From: Pseudomonadota bacterium
Lineage (GTDB): Bacteria; Desulfobacterota; Anaeroferrophillalia; Anaeroferrophillales; Tharpellaceae
Length of the DNA stretch: 26,100 nucleotides
Direction of reading: 5' to 3'
NCBI GenBank assembly: GCA_015486445.1
Contig: WFRT01000092.1
Location: 1-26,100, forward strand
Part shown: positions 8,019 to 15,007 of the stretch, one piece after another
Position numbering within the stretch: the stretch's first letter is position 1
How the letters are laid out: each line of letters starts with the position of its first letter
The notes under the pieces: model-generated
Seen by the model: only the letters and a program-made list of their open reading frames with translations
Databases searched by the model: none
What the model was told of the DNA's origin: nothing
Program-made: the position numbers and the translations under genes

Positions 8019-8120
8019 GATCTTCTCTCCTTTATGCAAAAAAGTATTCTTGTGTACTGATTATTGCTGCTGCTGTCCACGAATGTAGGCACGGCGGCGG
8101 TGAAAATCAACCCTGGCAAG

Positions 8121-8855
8121 TCACTTTTCTTCACTCTTGGCCTTGGCCACGGCCACCATCGCCGGGCGCAGCAGCCGGCCATGCAGAGTATAGCCCTTCT
8201 GGAACTCGTTGACCACCGTATTGGGTTCGCTCTCGGCACTTTCAACCTGGGCCATGGCTTCGTGCAGGCTGGGATCGAAAGGCCGGCCCAGACTTTCAAC
8301 CGCTTCGACGCCCATATTCTTGAGTATCGAATCAAACTGCTCCAGGGTCAGCCGAACCCCGTCGACAATCGAACCCGGGTCCTCTTCGGCATGGGCCAGG
8401 GCCCTCTCCAGATTGTCCTTGACCGGCAGCAGTTCGCGGATAAAACCTTCGCGGGCAAACCGGGCAAAGTCATCTTTTTCCTTCTGCAGCCGCTTGCGAA
8501 AGTTGTCGGCTTCGGCCCGAACCCGCAAAACCTGCTCCTTCATCTCCTGGTTTTTTTCCTGCAGTTTACTGATTTCTTTTTTCAATTCCTCGATCTCTCT
8601 TTCCCGGTCCGGGCTCTCGGCGGACGCTTGACCATCATCCGCTCCGGAACCTTCCCGTAGTTTTTCCGATTCTTTTTCGGCCCCTGCCGCCGGTTCTGCC
8701 GGCTCCGGTTCCCGAGCTGAAGCGGGGGCCTTTGGTGCAACCCCGTTCTCAACCTGATCCTGTTTCAATTCTGCCTCCTCAACCCGATTCTGCGGGCCAA
8801 CGTCTGCTTTGCCGGACAACTGCCGGCCATTAAAATTGATCGGAATTTCCACCAT
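8121..8855 (-). CDS. grpE: Nucleotide exchange factor GrpE
   Basis: GrpE is the nucleotide exchange factor that releases ADP from DnaK. The 244-residue product has a long acidic, low-complexity N-terminus (about 20-85, rich in Glu, Ala and Pro). A coiled-coil helix follows (EIEELKKEISKLQEKNQEMK, then VLRVRAEADNFRKR), and then the C-terminal head with GVEAVESLGRPFDPSLHEAM and GYTLHGRLLRPAMVAVA, the GrpE signature. I start it at MVEIPINF because AAGGAA lies 5 bp upstream. A frame extension to 8939 exists, but it would place a large inverted repeat in coding sequence and lacks a ribosome binding site. The ribosome binding site is buried in a predicted hairpin. Confidence 0.93.
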   Translation of the reverse strand: MVEIPINFNGRQLSGKADVGPQNRVEEAELKQDQVENGVAPKAPASAREPEPAEPAAGAEKESEKLREGSGADDGQASAESPDREREIEELKKEISKLQEKNQEMKEQVLRVRAEADNFRKRLQKEKDDFARFAREGFIRELLPVKDNLERALAHAEEDPGSIVDGVRLTLEQFDSILKNMGVEAVESLGRPFDPSLHEAMAQVESAESEPNTVVNEFQKGYTLHGRLLRPAMVAVAKAKSEEK

Positions 8856-8860
8856 GACGA

Positions 8861-8935
8861 TTCCTTGCGCAGGGCCGCGGTCGGGCCCGGTCCGGGATAA
8901 CGGTCCCGCCGCGGCCCGACCGCTGCCGCAAGGAA
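8861..8935 (-). promoter_or_regulatory. Long hairpin sequestering the grpE ribosome binding site
   Basis: On the minus-strand RNA, a basal 9-bp helix pairs TTCCTTGCG (8935-8927) with CGCAAGGAA (8869-8861). An 11-bp helix pairs GCGGTCGGGCC (8923-8913) with GGCCCGACCGC (8887-8877). Both are perfect; a smaller hairpin can fill the loop. AAGGAA, the ribosome binding site of grpE 5 bp before its ATG, is the last part of the basal helix. This could regulate translation with temperature, or serve as a cleavage and stability element between hrcA and grpE. Confidence 0.7.
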
Positions 8936-8948
8936 CCATCTCGTTGGC

Positions 8949-8966
8949 GGCCGGTTCACACCGGCC
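8949..8966 (-). repeat. Hairpin after the hrcA stop
   Basis: A perfect 7-bp stem GGCCGGT/ACCGGCC with a 4-nt loop lies about 20 bp after the hrcA stop. There is no T-run on the minus strand, so it is not an intrinsic terminator; it may protect the hrcA 3' end after cleavage. Confidence 0.5.
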
Positions 8967-8985
8967 GGAATAGTTTTGCCTGGAT

Positions 8986-10020
8986 TCAGCTGGTCAAACG
9001 CTGGCTCATGACATTGGCCAGGTAGTTGACCAGCGGGATAATCCGCGAATAGTCCATCCGGGTCGGACCGATAACCCCGACCTGCCCCAGGACCTCGCCC
9101 GGCCGCCCGTAGGCCGCGGTCACCAGGGAACAGTGACGCAGTTCCCGGGCATGACTCTCGGAACCGATGACCACCCGCAGCTGTTCTCCCTCAAGGGCAT
9201 CGTCGAGAATCTTGAGAATCGTTCCCTTCTCTTCGAAAGCCTTGAAGATCTCCTTCATGCGCTCGACATCGGCAAACTCGGGATGTTCAAGCAGGTTGAG
9301 CTTGCCGTCAAGCATGACATCCCCCCCCAGAACCTCTTTCTGCTGGAAAAGATTCTGACTCAAGGCCAGGACCTGGGCAAAAAGTTCGTCGTAGCCACGC
9401 TTGTCGCCCGCCATTTCCTCCAGAATCTTGCGCTTGACCCCGTTCAGGGTAAGCTCACCGAGCAGCGAGTTGAGGTAGTTCGAATAACGGTTGAGCTGGT
9501 CCTGGCTGAGTTCCGTGTCGGACTCGAAAAGGACATTCTGCACGGTCCCCCCCAAGGCCACGATAATCGCCAGGATGCGATGCCCGGCAAGCTTGACGAA
9601 ACGAATGTGACGCACCACCATGCGGCGGAAATCGGGCAGGCTGACAACTCCGACATAAGGTGTCAGCTGGGCCAGGGTGAGGACTCCGTCGTGCAGAATC
9701 TCCTCGAGGCGGCCGTCTGACATCTCCAGGCGTTCGCGAATCTTCCGCTGCGCGGCCGAGGGGATCTCCGACGGACCGGACAGGTGGTTGACGTAGAAGC
9801 GAAACCCCAGGTCGGTGGGAATCCGCCCGGCCGAGGTATGGGGCTGACAGAGATAGCCGTACTCCTCGAGATCCGCCATGACGTTGCGCAGGGTCGCCGG
9901 GCTCAGCTTGAAGCCGGGACTGCGGGCCAGGGTTCGCGAACCTACCGGCTCGCCCGTCCGGATATAGTTCTCGACTACCGCCTGCAACACCCTGACATGC
10001 CTGGTCGATAAATTTTCCAT
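8986..10020 (-). CDS. hrcA: Heat-inducible transcription repressor HrcA
   Basis: HrcA represses class I heat-shock genes by binding CIRCE and is itself stabilised by GroEL. The 344-residue product starts with the winged-helix domain (LSTRHVRVLQAVVENYIRTG, GEPVGSRTLAR, LSPATLRNVMADLEEYGYL, HTSAGRIPTD), followed by the GAF-like and dimerisation region ending in GVIGPTRMDYSRIIPLVNY. All are standard HrcA landmarks and the length is normal. AAGGTGG lies directly upstream of the ATG at 10020. An in-frame TTG at 10041 is a weaker alternative. The CIRCE element upstream of the gene shows autoregulation of the whole hrcA-grpE-dnaK-dnaJ operon. Confidence 0.96.
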   Translation of the reverse strand: MENLSTRHVRVLQAVVENYIRTGEPVGSRTLARSPGFKLSPATLRNVMADLEEYGYLCQPHTSAGRIPTDLGFRFYVNHLSGPSEIPSAAQRKIRERLEMSDGRLEEILHDGVLTLAQLTPYVGVVSLPDFRRMVVRHIRFVKLAGHRILAIIVALGGTVQNVLFESDTELSQDQLNRYSNYLNSLLGELTLNGVKRKILEEMAGDKRGYDELFAQVLALSQNLFQQKEVLGGDVMLDGKLNLLEHPEFADVERMKEIFKAFEEKGTILKILDDALEGEQLRVVIGSESHARELRHCSLVTAAYGRPGEVLGQVGVIGPTRMDYSRIIPLVNYLANVMSQRLTS

Positions 10021-10043
10021 TGCCACCTTTTCACTCTCCAACC

Positions 10044-10073
10044 CGTCGGCCCCGGTTCAAATCGCGGCCGACG
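10044..10073 (-). promoter_or_regulatory. Leader hairpin II of hrcA
   Basis: On the minus strand CGTCGGCC (10073-10066) pairs perfectly with GGCCGACG (10051-10044) around a 14-nt loop, ending about 13 nt before the AAGGTGG ribosome binding site. There is no T-run. Confidence 0.55.
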
Positions 10074-10094
10074 CCTGCCCCCCGGGGGGCAGGC
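10073..10094 (-). promoter_or_regulatory. Leader hairpin I of hrcA (22-bp perfect palindrome)
   Basis: The sequence GCCTGCCCC-CCGG-GGGGCAGGC is a perfect palindrome, giving a very stable 9-bp stem with a 4-nt loop in the operon leader, immediately before hairpin II. It lies about 20 bp downstream of CIRCE. No T-run follows, so it is more likely an mRNA stabiliser than an attenuator. Confidence 0.6.
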
Positions 10095-10113
10095 CGGCCA
10101 CAACAAAAACCCG

Positions 10114-10140
10114 TTAGCACTCATCGCCTTGGAGTGCTAA
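10114..10140. promoter_or_regulatory. CIRCE operator (HrcA binding site)
   Basis: TTAGCACTC, 9-bp spacer, GAGTGCTAA: a perfect match to the 9-9-9 CIRCE consensus bound by HrcA. It begins 7 bp after the -10 hexamer of the operon promoter and therefore covers the transcription start. It is the only CIRCE in the window, consistent with one repressed promoter for the operon. Confidence 0.98.
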
Positions 10141-10147
10141 CGGGCTT

Positions 10148-10176
10148 AACATAACAACGCCCCCCACCGATGTCAA
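10148..10176 (-). promoter_or_regulatory. Promoter of the hrcA-grpE-dnaK-dnaJ operon
   Basis: Minus-strand TTGACA (10176-10171), 17-bp spacer, TATGTT (10153-10148), a sigma-70-type promoter. CIRCE lies at the start site. I see no sigma-32-type -35/-10 here, so control looks purely HrcA-based. Confidence 0.85.
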
Positions 10177-10187
10177 GAGAGGGCATA

Positions 10188-10206
10188 AATTTAGCTGAAT
10201 AGTTAC
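10188..10206. repeat. Solo end of the GTAACTATTCAGC element
   Basis: AATTTAGCTGAATAGTTAC at this site equals the right terminal repeat of the intact element at 17.7-17.9 kb. No matching left end lies nearby. It is wedged between the last codon of the yhaM-like gene (its stop is 1 bp away) and the -35 box of the heat-shock promoter (12 bp away). Probably a relic of an insertion. Confidence 0.75.
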
Positions 10207-10207
10207 A

Positions 10208-11242
10208 TCAAAACAAAAGTCCCGGGCCCGTCGGCGGGTCCGGCGCGGAGGCCTCCTCATCCTGCCGGGATGCGGAATCGTCGGAAAGTGCCCCGCCAAG
10301 ATAGAAATTGCGTTCGAAAAGCCGGTGGTAATCACTCCACTCCCGGCCTTCCCGGCCGCTCCGGGCCATGAAACGGTCAACCGCCACCAGTTTGGCATCG
10401 AGGTCGTCGACAAAATTCAGCACAATGGCCTCGCGGGTCTTCGGCCGTTTCGGCGAACCGAAGGCATACTCCCCGTGATGACTCAAAATCAGATGTTCCA
10501 GCAGCATCAGGGTTTCCGGCGGAAAACCTTTCAGCTGGACCGCCTTGTCCCGGATCATCTGGGCCCCGAGGGTGACGTGACCCAGCAGGCGGCCGGGGGT
10601 TGAATAGTCGAGATCACGCTCGTAGACCAGCTCTTCGACCTTGCCGATGTCGTGCAGCAGGGCCCCGGCCATGACCAGGTCGGCATTGAGTTCGGGATAG
10701 AGACCGCAAACCCTCTCGGCCAGGCGGGCCACGCTTAAAGTGTGTTCAAGCAGCCCCCCGAGCCAGGCGTGGTGCATCGCCTTGGCCGCCGGGGCCAGGG
10801 CAAATTTTCGGGCAAATTCCGCATCTTTGAGAAAGAAGGCTTCGAGCAGGCGCCGCAGCCAGGGGTCCTTGCAATCGGCGATCAGCTGGTGCAGTTCCCG
10901 CTCCATGGTGGGAACGTGCTTGTCGGTATGGGGCAGGAAACGCCGGGGATCGATCTCCCCCGTCCAGGGTTCGAGGGAGTTGACGGTCAGCTGGAGGGCG
11001 TTGTTGAATATCTGGGTTCGGCCCCGGACCAGGACGCAGTCCCCTTCGGCCACGGCGGCGTCCGCAGCGGCGGCCCCGTCCCACAGAAAAGCGGTAATCT
11101 CGCCGGAACGGTCGCCGAGCTTGAGATTGAGATAATCCCGGCCGTTGCGGCTGCGGGCCAGGTTTTTCCGCCGTACCAGCAGCAGCAGTTCCACCGCCTG
11201 GTTGGGCTCGAGCTCACTGATTTTGAGATTGGAAGTGGTCAT
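10208..11242 (-). CDS. YhaM-type 3'-5' exoribonuclease (OB-fold plus HD domain)
   Basis: A 344-residue protein with an N-terminal OB-fold nucleic-acid-binding domain (about 15-105; RNGRDYLNLKLGDRSGEI is typical of its strand-turn-strand) and a C-terminal HD phosphohydrolase domain. The metal-binding residues are H in HHAWLGGLLEHT, HD in ALLHDIGK, H in GHVTLG and HH in LILSHHGEYAFGSPKRP. This is the architecture of YhaM/CBF1 exonucleases that trim RNA or single-stranded DNA from the 3' end. The ATG at 11242 has AAAGGGGGG upstream and overlaps the thiL end by 29 bp, indicating coupling. A longer frame upstream is only the shadow of thiL. The C-terminal 25 residues are low-complexity and run into the solo repeat end, so the original C-terminus may have changed. 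Confidence 0.88.
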   Translation of the reverse strand: MTTSNLKISELEPNQAVELLLLVRRKNLARSRNGRDYLNLKLGDRSGEITAFLWDGAAAADAAVAEGDCVLVRGRTQIFNNALQLTVNSLEPWTGEIDPRRFLPHTDKHVPTMERELHQLIADCKDPWLRRLLEAFFLKDAEFARKFALAPAAKAMHHAWLGGLLEHTLSVARLAERVCGLYPELNADLVMAGALLHDIGKVEELVYERDLDYSTPGRLLGHVTLGAQMIRDKAVQLKGFPPETLMLLEHLILSHHGEYAFGSPKRPKTREAIVLNFVDDLDAKLVAVDRFMARSGREGREWSDYHRLFERNFYLGGALSDDSASRQDEEASAPDPPTGPGLLF

Positions 11243-12248
11243 ACCCCCCCTTTGTCTTGAGTTCGATCTTTCCCGCCGGTCCGGCCAGGCTGATCCCGGC
11301 CCGGCCCACCACCCGGCCGAGCCAGGCCACCGGCAGTTCCAGGAAGGCGGCAATTTCGGCAATTTCCGCCGCGGCCGACGGCGGGGCCGTAAACAGGAGT
11401 TCAAAATCCTCGCCCCCGGTCATCAGGTCGACCAACTCCACCCGGCCGCTTTCGAGCACCCTCCGGGCCGGGGCGGAAATGGGCAGCCGCCCGGATTCCA
11501 GCTCGGCCCCGAGACCCCCCGAGCGCTTAAGCAGGTGGCCGAGGTCGGCTACGACCCCGTCGCTGATATCGATCATCGCCGAAGCCACCCCGGCCGCAAC
11601 CAGCTTCCGGCCCAGGGCCAGCCGCGGGTTCGGGCGCCGGTGGCGTTTTTTGAGAAACTCGGCATCGGCTTCGGAAAGACCGGCCAGCCTCCCGTCCAGA
11701 ACCCGCAACCCCAGGCAACTGTCACCGATAGTTCCGGAACAGTAGATGCCGTCACCGGGACTCGCTCCCGACCTAAGCCCGGGGGCGGCGGTCGTGGAGC
11801 CCACCAGGGTAACCGAGATCACCAGCTCTCCCGCCCGCACGGTGTCACCGCCGGCCAGCCGCACCCGGTAACACTCCGCCAGCCGCAGAAAAGCGTCGAT
11901 AAACTCTTTCAACCAGGCTTTCGCGGTAGCCGGCGGCAGCCCCAGGCCCAGGTAGACACATTCCGGCCGGCCGCCCATGGCCGCAAGATCACTGAGGTTG
12001 ACAGCCAGCGCCTTCCAGCCGAGATCGGCCGCCGAGGTGCTGGCGAGATCGAAATGCACCCCCTCAACCAGCATATCGAGGGTGGTCAGCACCCGGGCGC
12101 CGGCCGGGGGCCGCCAGACCGAAGCGTCATCCCCGATGCCGACCTCAAGATCGGCCTGCGCCAGGGCCGGATGCCGGGCGAGAAAGTCGATAAACGCGAA
12201 CTCGCCCCAGTCCGCCAGGCAGTCATCCCGGGTGCCGGCTGCGACCAT
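11214..12248 (-). CDS. thiL: Thiamine-monophosphate kinase
   Basis: ThiL phosphorylates thiamine monophosphate to thiamine pyrophosphate, the last step of the pathway. The 344-residue protein shows the family pattern in order: GEFAFID at residues 15-21, GIGDDAS at 37-43, TLDMLVEGVHF, ALAVNLSDLAAMGG, a GGDTVRAG loop, and near the end LMTGGEDFELLF. These build the Mg-ATP site typical of the PurM/ThiL superfamily. The ATG is 3 bp after the lon stop, with AAGGA about 11 bp upstream inside lon, so it is almost certainly translated from the lon message. Its C-terminal KGGYDHFQSQNQ overlaps the next gene's start. Confidence 0.95.
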   Translation of the reverse strand: MVAAGTRDDCLADWGEFAFIDFLARHPALAQADLEVGIGDDASVWRPPAGARVLTTLDMLVEGVHFDLASTSAADLGWKALAVNLSDLAAMGGRPECVYLGLGLPPATAKAWLKEFIDAFLRLAECYRVRLAGGDTVRAGELVISVTLVGSTTAAPGLRSGASPGDGIYCSGTIGDSCLGLRVLDGRLAGLSEADAEFLKKRHRRPNPRLALGRKLVAAGVASAMIDISDGVVADLGHLLKRSGGLGAELESGRLPISAPARRVLESGRVELVDLMTGGEDFELLFTAPPSAAAEIAEIAAFLELPVAWLGRVVGRAGISLAGPAGKIELKTKGGYDHFQSQNQ

Positions 12249-12251
12249 TGC

Positions 12252-14807
12252 CTAGGCGTCCTTGCCGGCGGCCTTTTTCGGCTTGCGGCCACGTTTGCCG
12301 CCGGTCTTTAAGGGCTTCGGCATCCGAACCAGGACCAGGGGAAAGATCTCCTCGGCCCGCTTGACCGGCACCAGCTTCAGCTGTTTCCGGATATTGGCCG
12401 GGATCTCCTCGAGATCCTTGCGGTTGTCCTCCGGGATCAGGACCGTGTCGGCACCGAAGCGCAGGGCCGCCAGGACCTTCTCCTTGAGACCGCCGATCGG
12501 CATGACGCGGCCGGTCAGGGTCAACTCGCCGGTCATGGCGACATTGCGCCGGGCCGGGATTTCGGTCAGGGCCGAGAGCAGCGAGGTCAGCATCGTGACC
12601 CCGGCCGAGGGGCCGTCTTTCGGCGTCGCCCCGGCCGGCACATGGATATGGATGTCATTCTCCTGAAACACCTCGGGTTTGAGGCCGAATTCGCCCGACC
12701 GGGAACGGATAAAGCTTAAGGCCGCCTGGGCCGACTCCTTCATCACGTCGCCCAGATGGCCGGTAAGGGAAAGGGTGCCCTTGCCCGGCATCAGCAAAGT
12801 TTCGACCAGCAGCACCACGCCGCCGTAAGGGGTCCAGGCCAGGCCGGTGGCGACCCCGGCCTGGTCAGCTCCCTGGCCGCCCTCGGGCAGGTACTTGTAG
12901 GGCCCCAGGAGCCGATGCAGGGAATCCGGGGTGATCCGGGTACAACCTGTCCGGCCGTTCTTTTCCGCCACCTTGACTGCGACCTTGCGGCAGACCGAGC
13001 CGATTTCCCGCTCCAGGTTGCGGACCCCGGATTCCCGGGTGTAACGGTTGATCAGGGTCAGCAGGGAAGCGCGGGAAAAGGTGATGTGGCCGGCCCCGAG
13101 ACCGTTCTCCTCGATCTGCCGCGGCACCAGGTAGCGGCGGGCGATATGCAGCTTCTCCTCGTCGGTGTAACCGGAGAGTTCGATAATCTCCATGCGGTCG
13201 CGCAGGGCTGCCGGAATCGGCTCCAGGCTGTTGGCCGTGGTGATGAACATGACGTGGGAAAGATCGTAGGGCACATTGAGATAGTGATCGCTGAATTCAC
13301 TGTTCTGTTCGGGATCGAGAACCTCGAGCAGGGCCGATGCCGGGTCGCCGCGAAAATCGTTGCCGATCTTGTCGATCTCGTCCATCATGAAAACCGGATT
13401 GCGGGTGCCGGCCTGTTTGAGCCCCTGGATGATGCGCCCGGGCAAGGCCCCGATGTAGGTGCGCCGGTGGCCGCGAATCTCGGCCTCGTCCCGCATGCCG
13501 CCCAGAGACAACCGGTAAAACTTGCGCCCCAGGGCCCGGGCCACCGATTTGCCGAGCGAGGTCTTGCCGACTCCGGGAGGGCCGACAAAACAGAGAATCG
13601 GGCCCTTGAGCCTGTGCTTGAGCTTGCAGACCGCAAGGTATTCGATGATCCGCGCCTTGACCTTCTCGAGGCCGTAATGATCTTCCTCGAGAATCCGGCG
13701 GGCCTTTTTGAGATCCAGGTTGTCACGGGTCTTCTTGTGCCAGGGAATGTCGATCATCCAGTCGATGTAGGTGCGGATGATATTGGCCTCGGCGGCGTCG
13801 GGGTGCATGCGCTCGAGCCGGTCGAGCTGCTTGGTGGTCTCCTCCAGGGCCGGCTTGGGCATCTTGCACTTCTTGACCTTTTCCCGCAGCTCTTCGATCT
13901 CCAGGGCCCGGTCGTCCTGGTCACCGAGTTCATGGCGAATCGCCTTCATCTGCTCCTTGAGGAAATATTCGCGCTGGGTCTTGCTCATCTCCTCCTTGGC
14001 CTGGTTCTGGATCTTGGCCTGCATGGCCAGAACCTGGATCTCCTTGGCCAGAATCCGGTTGACCCGGGCCAGGCGCTTGCGCCCGTCGCGCTCCTCCATG
14101 AAAGACTGGGCGACCCTGATCTTGACCCCGAGGTTGGAAATGACCAAATCGGCGAGGCGCCCGGGAAGATTGATATTGTCAAGAATCATCGCCACTTCGG
14201 GTGCGATCGGTTTGCCCAGGGCAATAACCTTCTCGAGGCGCTCCTTGACACTGCGCATCATGGCCTCGGTCTTGAGATCGAGCTTGCCTTCCTCTTCCTC
14301 CTCGATCTTTTCAACCCGGACCTTGAACAGCGGCTCCTGCTGGACGACCTCGGTAATCGCCGCCTTGGCCAGGCCCTGGACCAAGATCTTGACCCGGCCA
14401 TCCGGCAGCTTCAGCATCCGCATGATCATCGAAATGGTCCCCACCTGGTAGATGTCATCGGGACCGGGATTGTCGTCATGCAGGTTCTTCTGGGTCACCA
14501 GGAAGATCAGCCGGTCGCCGGCCAGAGCTTCGTCGACCGCCTTTATCGAGGCCTCGCGGCCGACGAACAGCGGCATGATCATGAAAGGAAAGACCACCAC
14601 GTCTCGAATCGGCAGCAGGGGCAGTTCATCCGGCAGCACCAGCTCTTCGCCGTTCTCGTCCTGGTCGTCGGACTTTTTGCCGGAAGGTTCGAGTTCGACC
14701 TCGAGTTCGGACTCCGACTCTTCGACCGCAGCGGCCTCCAACTCTTCTTTTTCTACCTCTTCCTGCGACGGGAACTCTTCGTCCCGTTTTTTTCTTTCAT
14801 CACTCAC
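12252..14807 (-). CDS. lon: ATP-dependent protease Lon
   Basis: Lon unfolds and degrades damaged and regulatory proteins in the cytoplasm. The 851-residue product has a Glu/Ser-rich N-terminal extension (1-55), the Lon N-domain starting at LPLLPIRDVVVFP, and a long coiled-coil. The AAA+ module follows with Walker A GPPGVGKTS and Walker B VFMMDEIDK, and then the protease domain with the dyad Ser734 (KDGPSAG) and Lys777 (GGLKEK). A basic tail (KRGRKPKKAAGK) closes it. I choose the GTG at 14807 because GGAGG lies 10 bp upstream; an in-frame ATG 60 bp earlier has no ribosome binding site and abuts a repeat element. It leads the lon-thiL-yhaM operon. Confidence 0.97.
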   Translation of the reverse strand: MSDERKKRDEEFPSQEEVEKEELEAAAVEESESELEVELEPSGKKSDDQDENGEELVLPDELPLLPIRDVVVFPFMIMPLFVGREASIKAVDEALAGDRLIFLVTQKNLHDDNPGPDDIYQVGTISMIMRMLKLPDGRVKILVQGLAKAAITEVVQQEPLFKVRVEKIEEEEEGKLDLKTEAMMRSVKERLEKVIALGKPIAPEVAMILDNINLPGRLADLVISNLGVKIRVAQSFMEERDGRKRLARVNRILAKEIQVLAMQAKIQNQAKEEMSKTQREYFLKEQMKAIRHELGDQDDRALEIEELREKVKKCKMPKPALEETTKQLDRLERMHPDAAEANIIRTYIDWMIDIPWHKKTRDNLDLKKARRILEEDHYGLEKVKARIIEYLAVCKLKHRLKGPILCFVGPPGVGKTSLGKSVARALGRKFYRLSLGGMRDEAEIRGHRRTYIGALPGRIIQGLKQAGTRNPVFMMDEIDKIGNDFRGDPASALLEVLDPEQNSEFSDHYLNVPYDLSHVMFITTANSLEPIPAALRDRMEIIELSGYTDEEKLHIARRYLVPRQIEENGLGAGHITFSRASLLTLINRYTRESGVRNLEREIGSVCRKVAVKVAEKNGRTGCTRITPDSLHRLLGPYKYLPEGGQGADQAGVATGLAWTPYGGVVLLVETLLMPGKGTLSLTGHLGDVMKESAQAALSFIRSRSGEFGLKPEVFQENDIHIHVPAGATPKDGPSAGVTMLTSLLSALTEIPARRNVAMTGELTLTGRVMPIGGLKEKVLAALRFGADTVLIPEDNRKDLEEIPANIRKQLKLVPVKRAEEIFPLVLVRMPKPLKTGGKRGRKPKKAAGKDA

Positions 14808-14829
14808 GGTTTGTAAACCTCCGAAAATA

Positions 14830-14859
14830 CCAGGCCCGGGATCTCGACCGTGGGCCTGG
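14830..14859 (-). promoter_or_regulatory. Hairpin upstream of lon
   Basis: A perfect 8-bp stem CCAGGCCC/GGGCCTGG with a 14-nt loop, followed on the minus strand by TATTTTCGGAGG. The T-run is short. It could be the original terminator of the upstream methyltransferase gene or a leader hairpin of lon. Confidence 0.45.
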
Positions 14860-14878
14860 AATGTCATTTTGACTTGGT

Positions 14879-14966
14879 GTAACTATTCAGCCAAATACTG
14901 GGTCGGGCGCGGCTTTTCTCCGCCCCCTCCTGAATAAGGAGAGATGAAATTTGGCTGACTAGTTAC
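14879..14966. mobile_element. 88-bp internally deleted MITE copy
   Basis: The left end GTAACTATTCAGCCAAAT and the right end ATTTGGCTGACTAGTTAC are inverted repeats. The left 42 bp and right 46 bp match the two ends of the 237-bp copy at 17.7 kb, with the centre missing. Flanking octamers GACTTGGT and GTCCTGGT agree at six of eight positions, as expected for an old target duplication. It fills the space between the MetE-like gene and lon. Confidence 0.85.
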
Positions 14967-15007
14967 GTCCTGGTTTGAATATCCAACTGCCGGAAATGCA
15001 TTACGGC

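Noticed and set aside
8040..8120. Separate dnaK promoter (TTGATT-17-TACATT on the minus strand)
   Set aside because: Both boxes are weak and no second CIRCE or heat-shock sigma motif is present, so I treat dnaK as expressed from the hrcA promoter.
12756..14816. 686-codon plus-strand frame opposite lon
   Set aside because: Antisense shadow, as for dnaK. The lon reading is supported by catalytic motifs throughout.
14808..14867. Longer Lon start at the ATG at 14867
   Set aside because: No ribosome binding site, and the added 20 residues translate the upstream hairpin. The GTG at 14807 has GGAGG at a proper distance.
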